Positions 17,449 through 26,312 of a stretch of DNA of 51,339 nt are shown here, one piece after another. Location of the stretch: assembly GCA_021785005.1 (NCBI GenBank), contig JAJYGT010000077.1:1-51339 (forward strand), given 5' to 3'. Below the pieces are notes generated by a model. That model was not told the origin of the DNA and made no database searches. It saw only the letters and a program-made list of their open reading frames with translations. A program made the translations under genes and the position numbers. Each line of letters begins with the position of its first letter. Within the stretch, counting starts at the first letter, position 1. This DNA is from Actinomycetes bacterium (lineage in GTDB: Bacteria; Actinomycetota; Acidimicrobiia; Acidimicrobiales; Acidimicrobiaceae).

Positions 17449-18969
17449 TCACTTTTTCATCGCTCGCTCCAAAGCAATGCCAACTTTTAGTAATTGCGCC
17501 TCATTTCCTGGTGCAGCCACTAATTGCAATCCGATTGGCATACCAAGCTTCGTAGCTCCAACTGGCATTGATACCGCGGGACATCCAAGCAAGCTCCAAA
17601 TTATTGCATTACGCGACAGATGAAGTAGGTGTTTTTCGTAATCTTGCCATAACGGTGTCTGGATTGGTACCGTTGGCATCACCAATACATCGCAAGTTTC
17701 GAAAATACTAAGTGTACGGGCCGCCAAAACTGCTCTGAATCGCTGAGCATCTAAATAGTCTGTTGCTTTTAATTTCAGCGCTTCACGCAACTGGTCACGA
17801 ACCTCAGGGATGCAAAGGTCGAGTTCAGTGTTCATCGCTCGGTGAACGGTAGCTGCCTCAGAACGCGAGATCAATAGACCCAAAGAGTTCGCAATTTCTA
17901 GATCCTGAGCAGATGGATTATCTACATCCAGCAGAATAGCGCCAAGTTCAGCCAGTATTGGGAAGGACGACTCTACTGCCTGAACGATTTCAGCATCTGC
18001 ACTACGGATTGTCGCTTGCAATACGCCAATTCTCGTGCCCACCAATTCGACAGATATCGCAGACGGGTTAAAGAGCTCTGTGTCTGCCAAAACATTTAGC
18101 ATAAGCCCAGCGTCTTGAACAGAACGAGTTATCGGGCCGATATGATCGATCGTCCAAGATAGCGGAACGATTCCATCGGTTGGGACCCGGCCGAAAGTAG
18201 GCTTGAAGCCAACCACCCCACATAGCGCAGACGGCACTCTAAGGCTAGCTCTGGTGTCAGTCCCAAGCGAAGCTACGCCAACGCCAGTCGCAACGGCAAT
18301 TGCTGACCCGCCGCTTGATCCACCTGAAATTCTGTTCGAATCAAATGGATTACGACATTGGGGCGTGGTTACGCCTAAGGCAAATTCGTGCGTGGCCACT
18401 TTCGCAAAGATGAGCGCGCCGGCATCTCTTAGGCGTTTCACGCTAGCCGCATCGTTACTGGGAAGATCGTAGTAGGCCTTAGATCCTGCTCGGGTGGGCA
18501 ACCCTGCCACATCGATCACATCTTTTACTGTAATTGGTAGACCGTGAAAAATTCCGGTAGCTAGACCTTTCGCGCGCTCTTGGTCAAACTTACGCGCTTG
18601 TGAGCGCACTGCGTCTTCGTCTATGGCAACCACAGTACCGAGATTTCTTGTCTTATCCATAATCGCTATGGCGTCTTCCACCAATTCCAATGAAGAAATA
18701 GCACCTGACTTTAGCAAATGGATTGCCTCTGTCAAGGTGGGAGAAACTGTCAGATCTTTTATATCCTGTAATGAATTTGAATTCTTTGCTGCCAATTCAA
18801 CAGAATGGACACCAAATATGACTTTGTCATCATATTGTCGCACATCAAGATTGAAGTTAGTTAACTCAAGTGGCGGATGACCCTTGGGGTCAACCAACTT
18901 GAGGGCGTGCAACGAATCTACAGCGGTCGCAAACGCGACTTCAGCAACGCTGAATTGTTCATTACTCAC
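17449..18969 (-). CDS. Amidase-signature hydrolase (AtzE/HpxY-like context)
   Basis: The 506-aa protein has the Ser-cisSer-Lys triad: Lys149 (TVKD), Ser219 in GGSSGGS (216-222), and nucleophile Ser242 in GTDTRASLRVPS. The oxyanion loop usually reads GTDTGGS or GTDTNGS; here Arg-Ala replaces it, which is unusual. An N-terminal extension of about 75 residues precedes the amidase fold. It could stand in for an AtzG-like partner, but I cannot align it to DUF4089, so this is unproven. The start overlaps the preceding gene by 4 bases (ATGA). Next to an AtzH-like gene and a biuret hydrolase-like gene, it probably hydrolyses a linear ureide such as carboxybiuret, allophanate or an oxamate-type intermediate; exact substrate unknown. 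Confidence 0.85.
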   Translation of the reverse strand: MSNEQFSVAEVAFATAVDSLHALKLVDPKGHPPLELTNFNLDVRQYDDKVIFGVHSVELAAKNSNSLQDIKDLTVSPTLTEAIHLLKSGAISSLELVEDAIAIMDKTRNLGTVVAIDEDAVRSQARKFDQERAKGLATGIFHGLPITVKDVIDVAGLPTRAGSKAYYDLPSNDAASVKRLRDAGALIFAKVATHEFALGVTTPQCRNPFDSNRISGGSSGGSAIAVATGVGVASLGTDTRASLRVPSALCGVVGFKPTFGRVPTDGIVPLSWTIDHIGPITRSVQDAGLMLNVLADTELFNPSAISVELVGTRIGVLQATIRSADAEIVQAVESSFPILAELGAILLDVDNPSAQDLEIANSLGLLISRSEAATVHRAMNTELDLCIPEVRDQLREALKLKATDYLDAQRFRAVLAARTLSIFETCDVLVMPTVPIQTPLWQDYEKHLLHLSRNAIIWSLLGCPAVSMPVGATKLGMPIGLQLVAAPGNEAQLLKVGIALERAMKK

Positions 18970-20369
18970 AGCTTGGCTCCGGCTGGAACTCCAACATTAA
19001 TTGCGGATAAAAATGCGTCCGAAGTTGCTACGGCGCCAAAAACCCCGCCTTGCATTTTGATCATCTTCAAAGCGGCTTCGTAGTTTCCAACATCCGTAGC
19101 TGCAGTACAGTCAGATAGCAAAAGACATTCGTACCCTCGGTCGTTGGCATCTCGAAGCGTCGTATGAACACACACGTCGGTTGTTATACCGGTAAATACA
19201 AGATGAGTAATCCCAGATGTTCTAAGTAAAAGGTCTAGATCTGTAGCGTAAAATGACCCTTTACCGGGCTTATCAATAATAAGTTCACCATCAATTGGCG
19301 CAACCTCTGGGACGATTTCCCATCCCGGCTCACCGCGAACTAGCACCCGACCACAAGGTCCCGGGTCACCGATTCCGGCCCCGATCCTGCGCGAACGCCA
19401 AAGTTTATTTTCAGGGCAATCCGACAAATCAGGTCGATGTCCTTCTCGGGTGTGAATTATCATACAGCCCCATTCACGTGCGGCGCTCAGCACTCGAGCG
19501 GTTGGCACTAGTGGTGCACGAGTAAGTGAAAGGTCGTATCCCATTCGATCTACATATCCGCCCGGACCACAGAAATCGACCTGCCAGTCTATAAATATCA
19601 AAGCGGTCGTTTTTGGATCCAGCACTTCATCAAAGGGCCAAAGATATGGCTCTGCCTCCACTTGCATTGGATTATCTCCTTTTATTAAACTCTCTTTATC
19701 TAACTTCACTGGATTTGCTCGCAAGCCAGCCTTGGCCGATACCACTTCCTTGCGAATATCTAAGATGCCAGGATCCATCGGCGCATCTCTGGTAACTTGC
19801 ACTTCGTCGAACGCAGTATCGAATGAGCTAGACGCGGCAATTGCCCCAAATATCCCACCGGAGAAAGTTACCATTGAAAACGCATGCGAGACAAGATCGT
19901 CATCCAAACCCACGGCTGCGTCGGTTAGCAAGAGGCATTCAAATCCACGGTCGTTAGCACTTCGCATGGTGGAATGTATTGGCCCCTCAACCCCCCAGCC
20001 TCCAAAAACAATGTCTTTTATTCCAGCAGCTCTTAATATGCCGTCTAGGTCAGTGTTGTAAAAGGCGTCCAAAGATGGCGTGAAAATCACTTCCCGCACA
20101 CCAAACAATGATTCAGCAAAATTTAGAAACAACGCTTGATCAGATTGCGACTTGAACTCGCGAGTTTGTGCGAAACCAATTATCAAGCCTCCCAAATATT
20201 GCAGGTTTAAAGATAAGTGACGAAGCTTTTCATCGGCAACATCACTTGCACTGCTTCTCGGGCGCCATGCATTATCCAGACCAATCAGGAGCGCCATCCT
20301 TTGTGAGGCGAGCGCTCCATGATATGGCCACGGATAAGGATCGGCTTGAATTACCAGGTTTTCAGCCAC
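18966..20369 (-). CDS. Fused double cysteine hydrolase, biuret-hydrolase-like with a dead first half
   Basis: Two isochorismatase-like domains are fused (467 aa). The second (about 240-460) closely follows the biuret hydrolase BiuH as I remember it: PYLWPFDEVL, FIDWQVDFCGPGGY, HTREGHRPDL, RRIGAGIGDPGPCG, IIDKPGKGSF, TGITTDVCVHTT and MQGGVFGAV. Catalytic Asp261, Lys370 and Cys400 are present. The first (about 8-190) keeps the fold and Asp32 but has Leu100 and Pro130 where Lys and Cys should be, so it cannot do the nucleophilic chemistry. BiuH and its relative TrtA (triuret hydrolase) release ammonia from biuret or triuret. GTG start. It overlaps the amidase and follows the binding protein gene by 15 bases. 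Substrate is inferred, not proven. Confidence 0.88.
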   Translation of the reverse strand: MAENLVIQADPYPWPYHGALASQRMALLIGLDNAWRPRSSASDVADEKLRHLSLNLQYLGGLIIGFAQTREFKSQSDQALFLNFAESLFGVREVIFTPSLDAFYNTDLDGILRAAGIKDIVFGGWGVEGPIHSTMRSANDRGFECLLLTDAAVGLDDDLVSHAFSMVTFSGGIFGAIAASSSFDTAFDEVQVTRDAPMDPGILDIRKEVVSAKAGLRANPVKLDKESLIKGDNPMQVEAEPYLWPFDEVLDPKTTALIFIDWQVDFCGPGGYVDRMGYDLSLTRAPLVPTARVLSAAREWGCMIIHTREGHRPDLSDCPENKLWRSRRIGAGIGDPGPCGRVLVRGEPGWEIVPEVAPIDGELIIDKPGKGSFYATDLDLLLRTSGITHLVFTGITTDVCVHTTLRDANDRGYECLLLSDCTAATDVGNYEAALKMIKMQGGVFGAVATSDAFLSAINVGVPAGAKL

Positions 20370-20384
20370 CTTGTCCGCCTTTTG

Positions 20385-21539
20385 TTAGGATTGTGGAAGG
20401 GTTCCGACTACGCCTTTGACCAAACACGAAAAGTTATTGATCTGGGCATAGGTTGGCGTTACGCCAGCTGGTACCAGAACAGAACCGTCTTGGCAATATA
20501 TTGGACCGGTAAACACGGACGATCCTGACTTTAATTTTGCTTCTTCGGCCAAAATCTTGGTAGACATGGTTGAAGTTACTGCGGGTCCAAATGGCGCCAA
20601 GGTAAGTGGATTGTTATTAGTAGCAAAAGTTCCCACCCAGTTCGTATTGTATATGCTGCCTGCAAAATGTCCACTTAGTACCGTCTTTATAATGTTGGTG
20701 TAGACGGGAGCCCAGTTCCAAACAGACCCAGTCAACCATCCACTTGGGTCCAATGAACTTGCGTCATAATGATACCCAACCACATAAGCGCCTGCAGCCT
20801 TGGCTGCTCCAATAACGGTTGCTTGGCAGTCTTGATGTTGAGTCAAGACGTCTACGCCTTGGGACAAAAGTGCAGTTGCTGCTTCTTTTTGCTTTAGCGG
20901 ATCACACCAGTTTGAGGTATTGACCACATAGGTTTTCGCATTTGGATTTACCGAAAGTGCTCCAAGTTCAAATGCATCGATGTTTTGAATTGTCTGTGGT
21001 ATCGGAAACGCATATACAAAGCCAAGTTTGTTGCTTTTTGTCACTGATCCCGCAGCCATTCCGCCTAGCGATACCGGCTCAAACGCCTCGCCCCAATAAG
21101 TGCCAAAGTTTGGCGGGAATTTACCAGCCAAATAACCGCCTTGATGCAATACGGTTATAGAAGGATGCGAGACAGCAAACTTCTCGGCATATGGGAAATA
21201 CCCATAGCTGGTCGCAAAAATGATTTTGGCGCCAGAATTCACCATCGCCTGCATCGTTTGAGTAACTGAATCATTTTCAGGAATGTTGTCGGCGGTAATT
21301 ACCTTGACGTTTGACATATCTTTGGCAACTGTTTGGCTGGCAACGTAAACTGCCTGGTTGTAACCGTAGTCGCTGCGAGACCCTACCATAATAAAACCGA
21401 CAGTTGTAGCTGGTGTAGCAGAAGCAGTAGTCGTACCCGAGGCCGAGCTCGAACTTCCACAACTCGCAAGTCCGATCATAGATATCGCACTTGCCCCGAC
21501 TAGTCCTACAATTTTACGGAGTTTTGACCCGATTCGCAT
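20385..21539 (-). CDS. BMP-type (PnrA-like) ABC transporter binding lipoprotein
   Basis: This 384-aa substrate-binding lipoprotein has a type II signal with the lipobox LASC at about 27-30, followed by a Ser-rich linker. The BMP/Med fold is seen in GFIMVGSRSDYGYNQAV, FATSYGYFPYAEKFA, GTYWGEAFEPVSLGG and TQHQDCQATVIGAAK. The ATG at 21539 has GGAG upstream; an in-frame start at 21593 would break the signal. BMP-family binding proteins usually take up nucleosides and purine-type compounds. Within this operon the ligand is probably a nitrogen-rich ring or ureide. It is separated from the permease gene by about 150 bases with a hairpin, which may raise its expression. Confidence 0.9.
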   Translation of the reverse strand: MRIGSKLRKIVGLVGASAISMIGLASCGSSSSASGTTTASATPATTVGFIMVGSRSDYGYNQAVYVASQTVAKDMSNVKVITADNIPENDSVTQTMQAMVNSGAKIIFATSYGYFPYAEKFAVSHPSITVLHQGGYLAGKFPPNFGTYWGEAFEPVSLGGMAAGSVTKSNKLGFVYAFPIPQTIQNIDAFELGALSVNPNAKTYVVNTSNWCDPLKQKEAATALLSQGVDVLTQHQDCQATVIGAAKAAGAYVVGYHYDASSLDPSGWLTGSVWNWAPVYTNIIKTVLSGHFAGSIYNTNWVGTFATNNNPLTLAPFGPAVTSTMSTKILAEEAKLKSGSSVFTGPIYCQDGSVLVPAGVTPTYAQINNFSCLVKGVVGTLPQS

Positions 21540-21636
21540 ATTTCTTTCTCCTCGTTTTTGGCCGTGAAAGGTCAGGGCTCTTAGATTTTTCATTGAAGTG
21601 TGGTCGTGTGACCGATAAGATGGTGGTGGTGGATTT

Positions 21637-21664
21637 GACCGATGTCCTTTTTTGGATGTCGGTC
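21637..21664 (-). terminator. Imperfect hairpin before the binding-protein gene
   Basis: An inverted repeat (gaccgatgtcc with ggatgtcggtc, two mismatches in the middle) around a six-base T loop lies between permease 2 and the binding protein gene in the same operon. It may act as an RNA-stability or attenuation element that allows the binding protein to be made at a different level. Weak evidence. Confidence 0.35.
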
Positions 21665-21686
21665 ATCTTCTTTTAGTTTCGGTGGT

Positions 21687-22598
21687 TTATGTTGTGTCTG
21701 TCAACGCCCGAGTAAGTGCTTCAGGCGCATTCGATCCCCCCTTCTTTGAAACTGCAATGAGAGCTATGAGAGTTGCCAGATAAGGCAAAGAATCTAACAA
21801 GTACTGATTCACAGCGATACCATGAGCCTGCAAAACTGAGGAGGCGGCTAAAACCACTCCAAAAAGATATGCGCCAACCATGACCCGAGCCGGTTTCCAT
21901 GAGGCAAATAAAACGACTGCTACTGCAATAAATCCGTATCCGCTGGTCATATCGTTAAACCAGTTTCCGACATAGCCCACAGACAACTGGGCACCTCCAA
22001 TGCCGGCAAGTCCAGCGCCAAGTGTCACTGCGATAAGTTGTACGAGTGCCGGGCGATTACCAGCAACTCCAACAACTTCAGGGCGCTCTCCAGTTGCTCG
22101 AAGTAAGAGGCCGAGTCGTGTTTTCTTCAAGATCACAACCAGCGCGACCACCAAAGCGTAACTGAGATAGACCAAAATATCGTGTTTGAATAAAATCGGG
22201 CCTATCCAAGGGATCTTGCTCAATCCCGGTATTGAAATTATCGTCAAAGGTGTGATTGAGTCATTTACATATCCAGTGCCAAACACCGAAGTGAGACCAA
22301 GTGCCAAAAACCAAACCACCAACCCACTGGCAAGCTGATCAGCTTTGCGATAAACCGACAAATAACTGTGTATTAGTCCAAAAAAAGCCCCAGCGGCAAT
22401 TCCACCCAAGATTCCAAGCAATGCAGAGCCCGTAGTAACGGCAACCGCATACGCCCCTAGCGCGCCGGCTAACATGCAACCCTCGGTGCCCAAGTTGATT
22501 ACACCCGAAAGTTCTCCAATCAACTCGCCGAGTGACGGCAATAATATCGCGGTACCGCCTTCTACTCCGCCAATAAGACTTTGTTCGATCCCGTTCAT
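21687..22598 (-). CDS. ABC transporter permease (nucleoside/BMP family), second subunit
   Basis: The 303-aa hydrophobic protein (about 8-10 helices) belongs to the BPD_transp_2 permease family (YufQ/RnsD type). Visible features: an N-terminal LPSLGELIGELSGVINLGTEG and a loop of type LRATGERPEVVGVAGNRPALVQ that contacts the ATPase. It overlaps the first permease gene by 4 bases. It forms a transport complex with the other permease, the two-domain ATPase and the BMP lipoprotein. Cargo inferred from neighbours as a ureide or nitrogen heterocycle. Confidence 0.9.
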   Translation of the reverse strand: MNGIEQSLIGGVEGGTAILLPSLGELIGELSGVINLGTEGCMLAGALGAYAVAVTTGSALLGILGGIAAGAFFGLIHSYLSVYRKADQLASGLVVWFLALGLTSVFGTGYVNDSITPLTIISIPGLSKIPWIGPILFKHDILVYLSYALVVALVVILKKTRLGLLLRATGERPEVVGVAGNRPALVQLIAVTLGAGLAGIGGAQLSVGYVGNWFNDMTSGYGFIAVAVVLFASWKPARVMVGAYLFGVVLAASSVLQAHGIAVNQYLLDSLPYLATLIALIAVSKKGGSNAPEALTRALTDTT

Positions 22599-23710
22599 TT
22601 GGCAGCTGCCTTTCTCGTTTTAGACAAGAACAGTGGGGCCATAACTATGAGCGCGAGCAGCACGTCAACAATTGACCCATCGAGTCCAAACCCCAACTGA
22701 ATACCATTGCCACTAAGCGCAATCGCAGAAAACACCAGCGACGCGACGACAACTTTGATCGGATCGTGTCTACCTAGCCAGCTTGCCAAAAACGCTACAT
22801 ATCCAAAGCTGGCGGTTATCCCTGGCACCAGCTGATATTCCAGACCGGCTAAATTAAGCATTCCCCCTAAACCTGCAAGAGAACCACCAACCAACATCGA
22901 TGAGATCAAAAGTTTGTTGATCGGAAGTCCAGCTCGCCTAGCGGCTTCTTGGTTTCCGCCTACTACCCGAAGCGCAAATCCCCAATGGCTCTTCCTAATT
23001 AAGTACCACGTAACAACAGCTAGTACCAGAGCAATGACAACACCCAAGTTGAGCTGACTCCCAAAGAGCGCCGGCAACTGCGCCGATTGAGCTAAGGGCT
23101 GACTTTGAGGTTGGCCAGAGCTGAATTTATCTCGCCAAGGCTGGTAAATAAGATAGAGCATGACATCGTTAGCAACAAAATTCATTAGTAAAGTCGTGAC
23201 CGCTTCGTTAGCGCCCATTTTGGTTCGTAGCACACCTGATATTCCGGCCCAAATAGCTCCAGCGATAGCCCCGGCTACAGCCATAGCAACCCATGCGATT
23301 GGCCCAGGCACACTAGCACCGATTGCGACTCCGATTCCAGTAGCGGCAACGGCTCCCATGATCAGTTGTCCCTCGCCTCCCACGTTTACAAGGCCAGCTC
23401 GTGCGGGAACAGCGACTGCCAATGCAGCAAGCGAGATAGGTACAGCGCGCAGAATTACCTGCTCTATCGAACCAACATTTAGAACCGAAGACTGAAGCAT
23501 CGCGCCAAAAACTCCGAATGGATTTGCACCGCGTGCGAGCGCAACCAGTCCAAACAGAAAAAATGAACCAATGTAAGTCAAGATCAACAAAAACGTCATA
23601 TTTGAAGACCGGTAAAGATTCGACCAGCTAAATTTCTTTTCGACCTCGTGGTTTACCAGGTCATCCAAAGGTGGATCTTGCTTGGGTGCTAGTGGCGAGA
23701 AAATACTCAC
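22595..23710 (-). CDS. ABC transporter permease (nucleoside/BMP family), first subunit
   Basis: The 371-aa integral membrane protein has about 8-10 helices after a polar N-terminal tail of roughly 35 residues. It carries the family signature PARAGLVNVGGEGQ, which is the YufP/RnsC type hallmark, and the coupling loop GNQEAARRAGLPINK. It overlaps both flanking genes by 4 bases (ATPase upstream, second permease downstream), the usual arrangement for a co-assembled transporter. Confidence 0.92.
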   Translation of the reverse strand: MSIFSPLAPKQDPPLDDLVNHEVEKKFSWSNLYRSSNMTFLLILTYIGSFFLFGLVALARGANPFGVFGAMLQSSVLNVGSIEQVILRAVPISLAALAVAVPARAGLVNVGGEGQLIMGAVAATGIGVAIGASVPGPIAWVAMAVAGAIAGAIWAGISGVLRTKMGANEAVTTLLMNFVANDVMLYLIYQPWRDKFSSGQPQSQPLAQSAQLPALFGSQLNLGVVIALVLAVVTWYLIRKSHWGFALRVVGGNQEAARRAGLPINKLLISSMLVGGSLAGLGGMLNLAGLEYQLVPGITASFGYVAFLASWLGRHDPIKVVVASLVFSAIALSGNGIQLGFGLDGSIVDVLLALIVMAPLFLSKTRKAAAK

Positions 23711-25272
23711 GAGGCCTCCTGTGTCATCAATCGGCCTATTTCAAGTCGATCGGTATTTTTCGCTTCGAGCAAGCCCGAAATACGACCATGAGAAATTACT
23801 GCTATTCGGTCAGATAATGACAAAAGTTCGTCGATGTCCTCGGAAATAAGGACAACCGCGGTCCCTTGTTTTCTCGCATCAATTAGTAATCCGTGTGTCA
23901 TCTCTGCGGTCCGAACATCTAAACCGCGCGTTGGATAAGACACCACCAAACCTTGGGAGGGATCAGCAAACGCCAGCGTCAGAATGACACGCTGAATATT
24001 TCCGCCAGATAATTGATCCAGCCGTTTTGAACTAGGAGCCAACGGAAGCCCGATTCGATCCGCTACCTGGTGTAACCACTTTGTCGCAGACCCAATATCA
24101 AAACGTAGCTTCTTAGAAGAAGTAGCGAGCCATAGCGCGGCGTGTTCAGCGACAGTGAGGCCTGGTACAACAAATTCTCGAATGGGGTCAGCTACGACAC
24201 CTAGCATTCCAGCCATGCGATAGTGCTTAGGTCCAGCAACAGTAAGTCGTTGACCTTTTAGTTCTATGTCTCCGCGGTCAGCCATTCGAGCACCTGTCAG
24301 CAGATCCGCCAACTCTCTTTGTCCGTTACCAGCTATACCCGCGATACCTAGAATCTCTCCTGACTTTACGTCAAAATCGACACCTTTTAAGCCAGTGCCC
24401 TCTCCGTGCGCTCTTAGCGTTAGATCAAGAGCTACCAGTGTTGATTGGCTGCTCGAACCCGAACCACGATCACTGTTTGTGATAGGGTTCACGAACTCGC
24501 CAACCATAGCTTTCACTAAATCGTCATTTGTAATATCTTGTGCTGGCAAATCACACAATATTTGTTTTCCACCTCGTAACACGCTCACTCGATCAGCGAT
24601 TGCCCGAACCTCTCGCAACTTATGCGTGATAATTACAATGCCCACTCCGTCATTCTTGAGACGTCGAATAATATCAAAAAGTGCGTCTACCTCTTGGGGT
24701 GCCAAAACGCTGGTTGGTTCGTCAAGTATTAGAACCTTTGCCCCGGCCAAAAGAACTTTGATAAGTTCTACCCTTTGCCATTCACCAATCGATAGATCTC
24801 CTACCTTCGCATTTGGATCAACTGCAAGGCCATAGCGTTGTGACGCTTGATCGATCAACTCGCAAATGTTGTTCTTACGCAGAATTTTGCCGCCCAATTT
24901 CGTATGAAGCGCGACATTCTCCCATACCGTCAGCGCAGGAATTAAGCGTAAGTCTTGAAACACCATGCCAAGACCAAGGTTTCTGGCAATGGCTGGTGAA
25001 TCTATATTGACCACTTTGCCCATGAAGGTTATCGACCCAGAATCTGCCTTTTGAATCCCGTAGAGAATCTTCATAAGCGTGCTTTTGCCCGCCCCGTTCT
25101 CACCTAAAAGCGCATGCACTTCTCCAGCTTTTAGCGTGAAACTCACATCGTGATTTGCTCGAAGGGTGCCAAAAGTTTTGCATATCTTAAAGACCTCCAA
25201 CAAATTCTTCGTCGAATCTAATTTTGCATCCTGTTCCAATCGCGTCAGATCTATTTCGGCGCTATCTACCAT
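23707..25272 (-). CDS. Two-domain ABC transporter ATPase (nucleoside/BMP family)
   Basis: The 521-aa protein has two nucleotide-binding domains in tandem, as in RbsA and YufO types. The first domain has Walker A GENGAGKST, the signature LSIGEWQRVELIK and Walker B LILDEPT. The second has the degenerate P-loop GIAGNGQRE typical of this family and LSGGNIQRV. It overlaps the regulator gene upstream by 7 bases and the permease downstream by 4. Energises import of the substrate recognised by the BMP lipoprotein. Confidence 0.93.
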   Translation of the reverse strand: MVDSAEIDLTRLEQDAKLDSTKNLLEVFKICKTFGTLRANHDVSFTLKAGEVHALLGENGAGKSTLMKILYGIQKADSGSITFMGKVVNIDSPAIARNLGLGMVFQDLRLIPALTVWENVALHTKLGGKILRKNNICELIDQASQRYGLAVDPNAKVGDLSIGEWQRVELIKVLLAGAKVLILDEPTSVLAPQEVDALFDIIRRLKNDGVGIVIITHKLREVRAIADRVSVLRGGKQILCDLPAQDITNDDLVKAMVGEFVNPITNSDRGSGSSSQSTLVALDLTLRAHGEGTGLKGVDFDVKSGEILGIAGIAGNGQRELADLLTGARMADRGDIELKGQRLTVAGPKHYRMAGMLGVVADPIREFVVPGLTVAEHAALWLATSSKKLRFDIGSATKWLHQVADRIGLPLAPSSKRLDQLSGGNIQRVILTLAFADPSQGLVVSYPTRGLDVRTAEMTHGLLIDARKQGTAVVLISEDIDELLSLSDRIAVISHGRISGLLEAKNTDRLEIGRLMTQEAS

Positions 25273-25979
25273 ATTGATTCCCCCTCAACATATCCAGCAT
25301 TTAGCATTCGTTCAAACGACTTGAATGACGATGCTTCAACTACAGCTTGAGATTGAAGAATGTGACGCTCCAAAAGTGTTTCCGCTTGCTCGATCTCAGC
25401 GGCGATAACTGCACTAACAATTGCCAGGTGTTGGTCTATTGTTGCGCTCACGCGCCCACTAGCAACAAAATCATGTGTTCTCACTGGTCGAATCCGCTCA
25501 TTTATTCGTCTAAGTTCCTCGGCTAGTTGTTTATTGCCTGCTGATTCAGCTAGGCGCCCGTGAAAGTCTTCATCAAGCAAAACAAACTCTGGATCTGTCG
25601 GAAAATAATCTTCTTGCAAACCCAGCCATTCGTCTTTGAGGGTGTTGAGCATTTTCAGGTCTCTATCCCCGGCCATCGAGATTGTACGACGCAAAGCAAA
25701 TAATTCAAGGGCGCGCCGTACCTCATATAATTCCCGAATCAATGTGGAACTTGGGATGGCTACTCGGTAGCCTCCTTCGATGTGTCGGTCAAGGAAACGT
25801 TCGGCGTGTAAACGTAGCAAGGCTTCTCGCACTGGAGTTCTTGAAACCCCGATTCGTTCAGCGATCTTTTCCTCACGAAGGCGAACCCCCGCGGGAACTT
25901 CACCCATTAAAATCCACGATTTCAATTGTTGATAGGCTAGTGAGCTGGCTGTATACGCTCTTGTATCCATAGAGTCCAT
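25266..25979 (-). CDS. FCD-domain GntR regulator of the first N-acquisition operon
   Basis: The 237-aa protein has a winged helix-turn-helix at about 10-75 (LREEKIAERIGVSRTPVREALLRL) and a helical FCD ligand-binding domain at about 85-225 with Asp/His residues of the metal site (DEDFHGRLAE; H189 in DQHLAIVSAV; H207 in LLERHI). It is the first gene of the operon and overlaps the ATPase, so autoregulation and control of the whole operon are likely. FCD regulators of FadR type usually respond to the pathway's small acid or its product. A 6-bp perfect inverted repeat with a 3-base centre (26119-26133), about 150 bases upstream, could be part of an operator. Confidence 0.88.
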   Translation of the reverse strand: MDSMDTRAYTASSLAYQQLKSWILMGEVPAGVRLREEKIAERIGVSRTPVREALLRLHAERFLDRHIEGGYRVAIPSSTLIRELYEVRRALELFALRRTISMAGDRDLKMLNTLKDEWLGLQEDYFPTDPEFVLLDEDFHGRLAESAGNKQLAEELRRINERIRPVRTHDFVASGRVSATIDQHLAIVSAVIAAEIEQAETLLERHILQSQAVVEASSFKSFERMLNAGYVEGESIW

Positions 25980-26312
25980 GTTGAACGAAGTTACTCAACC
26001 GACATTTCCGCAGTATTGCAAGAATGTAAACGCAGTGTGAACCCACCAGGCGCGCAGGTGAACGACTGGGGAAAATTAGGTTTTGTTGAAAAACAAATGA
26101 AGTCGCGCAACTTTTGATCCAGCATCGTGCTGGGTTGATCATATACAAAAAGTCAGGTTTTTACCTTGACAAACGCTCTCGAAGTTTATTTCAAAAACTT
26201 AATTTGCAAAAGATTTGACCGATCCAAAGTCAAAGGTTGCCCGTAAATAGCGGGCCACAGTTTGGCAATATTTGATACACCACGATTTTGCGAAAGCGAA
26301 TAACTGCGACTA
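25980..26312. other. Upstream region of the first N-acquisition operon
   Basis: This 330-base region must carry the operon promoter on the minus strand and the 3' flank of the EAL/HDOD gene. A short palindrome (ccagca-tcg-tgctgg, 26119-26133), flanked by gatc motifs, is the only candidate operator. I find no convincing GlnR-type box here (a single GTAAC with poor partners). Confidence 0.35.

Noticed and set aside
17449-17680. Fused allophanate hydrolase (AtzF C-terminal domain)
   Set aside because: The amidase ends right after the amidase fold; the C-terminal decarboxylation domain of allophanate hydrolase is absent.
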